This document shows positions 5,624 to 9,654 of a stretch of DNA of 9,654 nt, piece after piece. The DNA is from DTYU01 sp040757355 (GTDB lineage Bacteria; Bacillota; Desulfotomaculia; Desulfotomaculales; Ammonificaceae). The notes beneath the pieces are model-generated. The model was not told the origin of the DNA. It was given only the letters and a program-made list of their open reading frames with translations, and made no database searches. A program made the translations under genes and the position numbers. Location of the stretch: the NCBI GenBank assembly GCA_040757355.1, contig JBFLWY010000070.1, positions 1 through 9,654 of the forward strand, written 5' to 3'. Numbering within the stretch: the stretch's first letter is position 1; each line of letters starts with the position of its first letter.

Positions 5624-6319
5624 ATGAGCGAGAACAGCGGAGCACATTCCACCTGGCGGTTTTTACTGGTGCTGACAAGCCCCGGAAAGGCTTTTGAAGA
5701 GATCGCCGCGGAGTCTGCTTTTTTGAAACCGGCGCTCATACTGTGCGCGATGAACGCTCTCACCGGGATAATTCTAGCTCCCAAGGTCCGGGCCTTTACT
5801 GAATGGATGCTTGCCCACGGGCAGCTTGGGCTGCCGCCCGAGCAGGCCGAGGAGGCGCTGGCGGTCGCCCCCACCGTGGCAGCGTTAGGATGCGTAGTTT
5901 CCGCCGTAGTGTTTCCCTGGCTAGTGTGGCTTCTTGTTGCCGGGCTCTTGAGGGTGTATGCGATGTTTTCCGCCAGGGAGACCGCTTTCAAAAAGCTTTT
6001 CGCAGCAGCGGTCTATGGATACGTTCCAATCGTGATCGGCAGTATCACCACCATGCTGGTGGCCCTCAGTGTGCCCGTCGAAAACTTCCAAACCGTCAGC
6101 GTAAGCCTGGCGGCTCTTCTCCCCTATCAAAAAAGCTTTCTGTACTTCTTCCTCACCAGGTGCAGCCCGTTTACGTGGTGGAGTCTCGTTCTCTGGGGAA
6201 TCGGCGGCGCGGCTGCCACGAAGACGCGGCCCGGCGGCCTGACGGTTTACCTTTTCGTGCTCTGGGCGCTGGGAGCCCTGATCGTGGCGGGGTTGAGTCT
6301 TGTAAACGCTCCGGCCTGA
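5624..6319 (+). CDS. Yip1-domain multi-pass membrane protein
   Basis: A 231-residue integral membrane protein. ATG 5624 is preferred (AGGAG at 5611-5615, 8 bases upstream) over an in-frame CTG/GTG region near 5588 that lacks a ribosome site. The N-terminus STWRFLLVLTSPGKAFEEIA is the usual 'P..af..i' entry of the Yip1 family (PF04893), followed by about five helices near residues 34-52, 83-109, 125-150, 173-197 and 205-226, with VYGYVPIVIGSI in the middle. Bacterial Yip1 proteins have no settled role but often sit beside ABC exporters. Here it is 16 bases ahead of the MacA-like gene, so co-transcription is likely and it may assist or modulate the exporter. Confidence 0.82.
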   Translation: MSENSGAHSTWRFLLVLTSPGKAFEEIAAESAFLKPALILCAMNALTGIILAPKVRAFTEWMLAHGQLGLPPEQAEEALAVAPTVAALGCVVSAVVFPWLVWLLVAGLLRVYAMFSARETAFKKLFAAAVYGYVPIVIGSITTMLVALSVPVENFQTVSVSLAALLPYQKSFLYFFLTRCSPFTWWSLVLWGIGGAAATKTRPGGLTVYLFVLWALGALIVAGLSLVNAPA

Positions 6320-6335
6320 GGGAAGGAGATATAGC

Positions 6336-7580
6336 TTGATACGCACTGCTAGGTTCTGGCTCATAACCGGTGGTGTACTCCTCACTGCGGCAGTAATCGC
6401 CGCCGCGGTCTGGCGCGGGTTTCACGGTGCTGCAATCGAAGTGAAGGTGGCCACGGCGGAAGAGCGTCTCTTTGAAAACAAGGTGCTGGCCACGGGCAAG
6501 GTAGAGGCAACGAGCCGGGTTGAGGTCGTCGCTCCGTTTGCGGCCAGGCTGTTGACCCTCAAGGTAAAAGAAGGCGACCGGGTTGCCGCCGGAGAGGTTC
6601 TGGGCGAACTCGATACGGCAGACGTAGAAGACCGGGTGAAGGAGGCCGAGGCGGCGCTCGCCGCGGCGGAAGCGGAGCTTGCAGCGGCACTCAACCCCGG
6701 CACGCCCGAGGATGTCGCACAGGCGAAAGCAGCGCTGGAAGCCGCCAGGGCCGGCGCCGAGGCGGCGCAGAAGAAGCTGGAACGGTACCGTTATCTCTTT
6801 GAGCAGGACGCAGCCTCGCAGGCCGAACTCGAAGCGGCGGAAATTGAGTACACAGCGGCGCAGGCCGAACTGGCAGCGGCAGAAGCGCGACTTGCGACAC
6901 TGACTAAAGTTGATGCCGACACGATTGCCGTATGCCAGGCCAGGGTGGAACAAGCGCGTGTAGCGGTAGAAAACGCCCGCCGGGCGGTGGAAAAAGGGCG
7001 GCTCACCTCGCCCATCGCCGGTATCGTGTTCCAAAAGACCTTCCAAAAGGGCGACTACCTGCAACCGGGCGTTCCGGTACTCACCATCGGCGACCCGAAT
7101 CAGCTTCAGGTCGTGGCGGACCTTAGCGAGCAGGACGTAAGCGGTGTAACACCCGGCCAGGAAGTGGAGATCAACTGGATCGGCAGTCCTGGCAAGACCT
7201 GGCGGGGGAAGGTCAGCCGGGTGGCCCCTGCGGTAACCAAAAAGGCGGACCGGGAAGCAGAAAATATCGTCCGCGTTTACATAGCCCTCAACAAGACCGG
7301 CCTCCTTCCGGGAGCCACAGTAGATACGATCATCCACCGCGTCAAGCCGCACAAGGCGGTTTTAGTACCCACTGAGGCCGTAGTTGAAATGTACAAAACC
7401 AAGGTCGTTTTTGTGGTGGAAGAAGGAAAGGCACACAAACAAACAGTAGTTACAGGCGGCTCTAACGAGCTTTGCACCGAGATCCGGAACGGCCTTAAAC
7501 CCGGCGCGAAAGTGATCCTGAACCCGAAAGACGTGAAGGACGGCCAGCCGGTGCGCCTCGCCGGTGGTGCTAAAAGGTGA
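6336..7580 (+). CDS. macA: MacA/HlyD-type membrane fusion (adaptor) protein of an ABC exporter
   Basis: A 414-residue adaptor. TTG 6336 is supported by GGAAGGAGAT (AGGAG 7 bases upstream) and by the membrane anchor that follows (residues ~8-26). Residues ~60-96 form the first half of a biotinyl-lipoyl domain (VVAPFAARLLTLKVKEGDRV), ~97-215 a long Ala/Glu-rich coiled-coil hairpin, and ~222-252 the second lipoyl half (LTSPIAGIVFQKTFQKGDYL). A beta-barrel follows to ~335 and a membrane-proximal domain (VLVPTEAVVEMYKTKVVFVV) to ~408. Its stop overlaps the GTG of the ATPase gene by 4 bases, so the three transport proteins are translated together. In Gram-negatives MacA joins MacB to TolC; in a single-membrane cell the adaptor probably contacts the permease only. 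The long minus-strand ORF opposite it is a composition shadow. Substrate unknown: peptides, lipopeptides or drugs are typical. Confidence 0.92.
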   Translation: MIRTARFWLITGGVLLTAAVIAAAVWRGFHGAAIEVKVATAEERLFENKVLATGKVEATSRVEVVAPFAARLLTLKVKEGDRVAAGEVLGELDTADVEDRVKEAEAALAAAEAELAAALNPGTPEDVAQAKAALEAARAGAEAAQKKLERYRYLFEQDAASQAELEAAEIEYTAAQAELAAAEARLATLTKVDADTIAVCQARVEQARVAVENARRAVEKGRLTSPIAGIVFQKTFQKGDYLQPGVPVLTIGDPNQLQVVADLSEQDVSGVTPGQEVEINWIGSPGKTWRGKVSRVAPAVTKKADREAENIVRVYIALNKTGLLPGATVDTIIHRVKPHKAVLVPTEAVVEMYKTKVVFVVEEGKAHKQTVVTGGSNELCTEIRNGLKPGAKVILNPKDVKDGQPVRLAGGAKR

Positions 7581-8257
7581 TCAGGGTTGAAGGCCTGAGG
7601 AAGGTTTACGGCCAAGGGCCAGCGGCCGTTGCGGCCTTAAACGGGGTCACCGTGGAAATCAAAACCGGCGAATTCGTTGCGGTAATGGGCGCCTCCGGCT
7701 CCGGAAAGTCTACCTTTTTGAGCGTTTTGGGCTGTCTCGAAAGGCCGACCGAGGGCAGGTACTTCTTTAACGATCGGGATGTCATCTCTCTCGGTGAAGA
7801 CGAACTGGCCGGCCTCCGTAACCGCGAAATCGGCTTCGTCTTCCAGACCTTTAACCTGCTGCCCCGCCACGGCATCCTACGCAACGTGGAGTTGCCGCTC
7901 ATATTCGCCGGAATTTCCCGCAAGGAACGCCGGGAACGCGCCGGAGAAATGCTTGCCAAGGTAGGGCTGGGACACCGCTTGAAACACAAACCGCCCGCCC
8001 TCTCCGGCGGCGAGCAGCAGCGTGTGGCCATCGCCCGCGCACTGATAAACAACCCGTCCGTGATCCTGGCCGACGAGCCGACCGGAAACCTCGACAGCCG
8101 CACCAGCCACGAGATCATGGCTCTCTTTCAAGAGCTGCACACAGAAGGGCGAACCATCGTGATGGTTACCCACGAGTCTGACATCGCGGCATATGCCGGC
8201 CGGGTCCTGCACTTCCTTGACGGCATTGTCGTTCGCGAGGAGGCAGTCGCCAAATGA
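7577..8257 (+). CDS. macB: MacB/LolD-type ABC transporter ATP-binding protein
   Basis: A 226-residue stand-alone ATPase, the usual length for this family. GTG 7577 overlaps the previous stop (GTGA). All motifs are intact: Walker A GASGSGKST (residues 38-46), Q-loop Gln90 (GFVFQTFNLLPRH), signature LSGGEQQR (142-149), Walker B VILADE with catalytic Glu167, D-loop (GNLDSRT) and H-loop His199 (VMVTHE). It would power the FtsX-type permease encoded next, working by mechanotransmission rather than classical transport. In Gram-negative MacB the ATPase and permease are fused; here they are separate genes, as usual in Firmicutes. The gene symbol is by family analogy (also called yknY-like in Bacillus). 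Confidence 0.95.
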   Translation: MIRVEGLRKVYGQGPAAVAALNGVTVEIKTGEFVAVMGASGSGKSTFLSVLGCLERPTEGRYFFNDRDVISLGEDELAGLRNREIGFVFQTFNLLPRHGILRNVELPLIFAGISRKERRERAGEMLAKVGLGHRLKHKPPALSGGEQQRVAIARALINNPSVILADEPTGNLDSRTSHEIMALFQELHTEGRTIVMVTHESDIAAYAGRVLHFLDGIVVREEAVAK

Positions 8258-9462
8258 GGTTTACCGACCTGGTTCAACTTACCGGAGAAAATCTTGTGGC
8301 GCACCGCCTGCGCGCTGTACTCACCACTCTCGGGATCGCCATCGGCATTGCGGCGGTCATCGCCGTTGTGGCCATAGGCCAAGGCGGCCAGGCCGTCCTG
8401 CTATCCGAGATCGAAAAACTTGGGAGCAGCCGCGGCTTTAACATCTCGGTGGACGTTATGCGTGGGGAAGCCCCCACCGCTGACACCTTCAAATTAGAAG
8501 ACGTCGCCATCATTAAAGAACTTTCCCCGGCAGTAGATAAATTAGCACCCGCCACTACCGGAATGATGATTGACGTCAGGCAGCCGCACAGCAAGGCAAA
8601 GCCTGTTCTATGCCAGGTTATCGGGACCACACCCGATATGACCGAGGTGATGAACTTCGCGCTTGACACCGGACGGTTCTTCTCGGAGGCCGACGTAACG
8701 GGGCACCGGCGGGTGTTGGTGCTGGACGGCGAGTTGGCGGAAACGCTCTTCCCCGAGGGAGATGCTGTAGGAAAACAGGTGTTTGTGCAGGACGTTCCCG
8801 TTACAGTAATCGGTATTACGGAAAAACAGTCGTCCTCCCTGTTAGGCGCGATGAGTATGAACAAGTATGCCTTCGCCCCGATCACCTTCGCCCAGGAACT
8901 CCTAAACACTCGGGTAATCCACGAACTTGACGGCACCGCGGTCACCGAAGAGGCTGTCCAGCAGGCCATCTCGGACTGCATTAAGATCCTTGAAAAAAGG
9001 CATCCGGGCACCAGCGTCCACTACACCGGCATGTCCATGAAAGAGGGACTGGCCCTGATCGGGAAAGTGACAGGTATCATGACCCTGATCATCGGCGCCG
9101 TGGCAGGAATCGCTTTGGTCGTGGGAGGCGTCGGCGTAATGAACATCATGCTGGTAGCGGTAACGGAACGCACCCGCGAAGTGGGCCTGCTGATGGCCAT
9201 CGGCGCGCGGCGTAGTGATATTATGAGGCAGTTTCTGGCCGAGGCGGTCGCGCTCTGCCTGGTCGGCGGTATGTTCGGGGTGGTGTTCGGCGCCGGCGGC
9301 GCAATGATCATTGCCTATTTCGCGCACTGGCCGCCGCTTATTTCCGTTTGGACGGTGCTGCTCGCCTTCGGCTTCGCCTCCTTTGTGGGCCTGATTTTCG
9401 GCATCTACCCGGCAAGCCGGGCGGCATCCTTCAGTCCCGCGGAAGCCCTGCGGTACCATTAG
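8254..9462 (+). CDS. MacB/FtsX-type ABC transporter permease
   Basis: A 402-residue permease. ATG 8254 overlaps the ATPase stop (ATGA). The first helix (~22-43) is followed by a large extracytoplasmic MacB_PCD domain to ~residue 262, then the FtsX core: helix 2 (~272-295) leading into the typical VGGVGVMNIMLVAVTERTRE and GARRSDI coupling region, helix 3 (~330-355) and helix 4 (~363-386), ending GIYPASRAASFSPAEALRYH. This closing motif is standard for MacB permeases and shows the gene is complete. With the adaptor and ATPase it makes an exporter similar to Bacillus YknXYZ, whose partner YknW is also a Yip1-family protein. That parallel with the Yip1 gene upstream supports the operon as a YknWXYZ-like unit. 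Confidence 0.93.
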   Translation: MRFTDLVQLTGENLVAHRLRAVLTTLGIAIGIAAVIAVVAIGQGGQAVLLSEIEKLGSSRGFNISVDVMRGEAPTADTFKLEDVAIIKELSPAVDKLAPATTGMMIDVRQPHSKAKPVLCQVIGTTPDMTEVMNFALDTGRFFSEADVTGHRRVLVLDGELAETLFPEGDAVGKQVFVQDVPVTVIGITEKQSSSLLGAMSMNKYAFAPITFAQELLNTRVIHELDGTAVTEEAVQQAISDCIKILEKRHPGTSVHYTGMSMKEGLALIGKVTGIMTLIIGAVAGIALVVGGVGVMNIMLVAVTERTREVGLLMAIGARRSDIMRQFLAEAVALCLVGGMFGVVFGAGGAMIIAYFAHWPPLISVWTVLLAFGFASFVGLIFGIYPASRAASFSPAEALRYH

Positions 9463-9490
9463 CTTCAGTGGAACCCGACTCCCCTAGCTT

Positions 9491-9510
9491 GTTGGTCTTC
9501 GGAGACTAGT
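9491..9510 (+). other. Small stem-loop downstream of the exporter operon
   Basis: TGGTCT (9493-9498) pairs with AGACTA (9503-9508) over the loop TCGG, with one G-T wobble. No T run follows, so it is at best a weak terminator for the exporter operon, or an RNA-stabilising end. It lies about 30 bases after the permease stop. Confidence 0.25.
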
Positions 9511-9521
9511 AATCGTGGGGG

Positions 9522-9552
9522 TAATCATGGGGACACCATACTCAATTACTTG
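9522..9552 (+). repeat. Direct repeat, copy 1, RAYT-leader-like motif
   Basis: A 31-base unit containing GGGGACACCATACTC, repeated exactly 44 bases further on. It includes a small stem ATGG/CCAT (9527-9530 with 9536-9539). I associate this GGGGACACCATACT motif with sequences flanking REP-associated tyrosine (Y1) transposase genes in many bacteria; this is recall and not checked. Confidence 0.85.
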
Positions 9553-9565
9553 GGATAATCATGGA

Positions 9566-9596
9566 TAATCATGGGGACACCATACTCAATTACTTG
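9566..9596 (+). repeat. Direct repeat, copy 2, RAYT-leader-like motif
   Basis: The second exact 31-base copy. It is preceded by a 10-base tandem duplication, ATAATCATGG at 9555-9564 and 9565-9574, which suggests local slippage or repeat expansion. The remainder to the right edge (9597-9654) holds no gene start; it has a GGGTCC-TTT-GGGTCC direct repeat (9616-9630) and a short stem TGCG-TGGC-CGCA (9637-9648). A transposase gene, if present, would begin outside the window. Confidence 0.85.
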
Positions 9597-9654
9597 CTCC
9601 GTTCTTTTTCTGACGGGGTCCTTTGGGTCCGCTCTTGCGTGGCCGCAAAGTCCG

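Noticed and set aside
6171..7352. 393-codon minus-strand ORF opposite the Yip1 and MacA genes
   Set aside because: It mirrors two well-supported plus-strand genes, has no ribosome site or domain, and is rich in Arg/Gly/Cys as expected from the complement of Ala/Glu-rich coiled-coil codons.
8274..9011. 245-codon minus-strand ORF opposite the permease gene
   Set aside because: Ser/Thr/Pro-rich complement of a clear MacB-type permease, without ribosome site or domain.
9522..9596. CRISPR array start
   Set aside because: Only two units, a spacer of 13 bases that contains part of a tandem duplication, and no cas gene; spacing does not fit CRISPR.

Overview
The window looks like part of a chromosome from a moderately GC-rich, spore-former-type Firmicute, most like the Clostridia of the Peptococcaceae/Desulfotomaculum-Pelotomaculum kind. 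This rests on gene content: a secreted protein with S-layer homology (SLH) modules, an SdpR/SdpI pair, bacterial PH-like membrane proteins, strong AGGAGG-type ribosome binding sites, frequent GTG/TTG starts, and a leader resembling the clostridial c-di-AMP riboswitch. No 16S or other taxonomic marker is present, so the placement is an inference. All convincing genes are on the + strand.

Left part (1-1835): the C-terminal end of a probable VKOR-like thiol-redox membrane protein, then a structured leader that may be a diverged c-di-AMP riboswitch, then a secreted SLH-domain protein closed by an intrinsic terminator (two overlapping hairpins and a T run).

Middle (1836-5623): a set of small envelope genes in mixed states of repair. 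Intact are an SdpR-type ArsR repressor with an overlapping SdpI-type immunity protein, a two-TM protein with a PH-like domain, and a DUF6141-like PH-type membrane protein. Between and around them are three damaged genes: a DUF3887-like lipoprotein cut by an in-frame TAA right after its signal peptide, a tiny single-TM-type protein also cut by an in-frame TAA, and a two-TM plus zinc-ribbon protein carrying a frameshift in an A run and an in-frame TAG. Three nearby broken genes beside intact ones is the most unusual feature of the window. Decay is the simplest reading; reinitiation, recoding or sequencing error are the alternatives.

Right part (5624-9462): a tight operon of a Yip1-family membrane protein, a MacA-like periplasmic-type adaptor, a MacB-type ABC ATPase and a MacB/FtsX-type permease. 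The last three are joined by 4-base start/stop overlaps. Together they would form an ABC exporter or envelope-stress transporter, with the Yip1 protein as a possible accessory membrane partner. With the SdpI pair upstream, the region reads as an envelope-defence or peptide-resistance neighbourhood; the functional link is inferred.

Right edge (9463-9654): no gene, but two exact 31-base direct copies containing GGGGACACCATACTC, a motif I associate with leaders of REP-associated (RAYT/Y1) transposases; the transposase itself would lie beyond the window.
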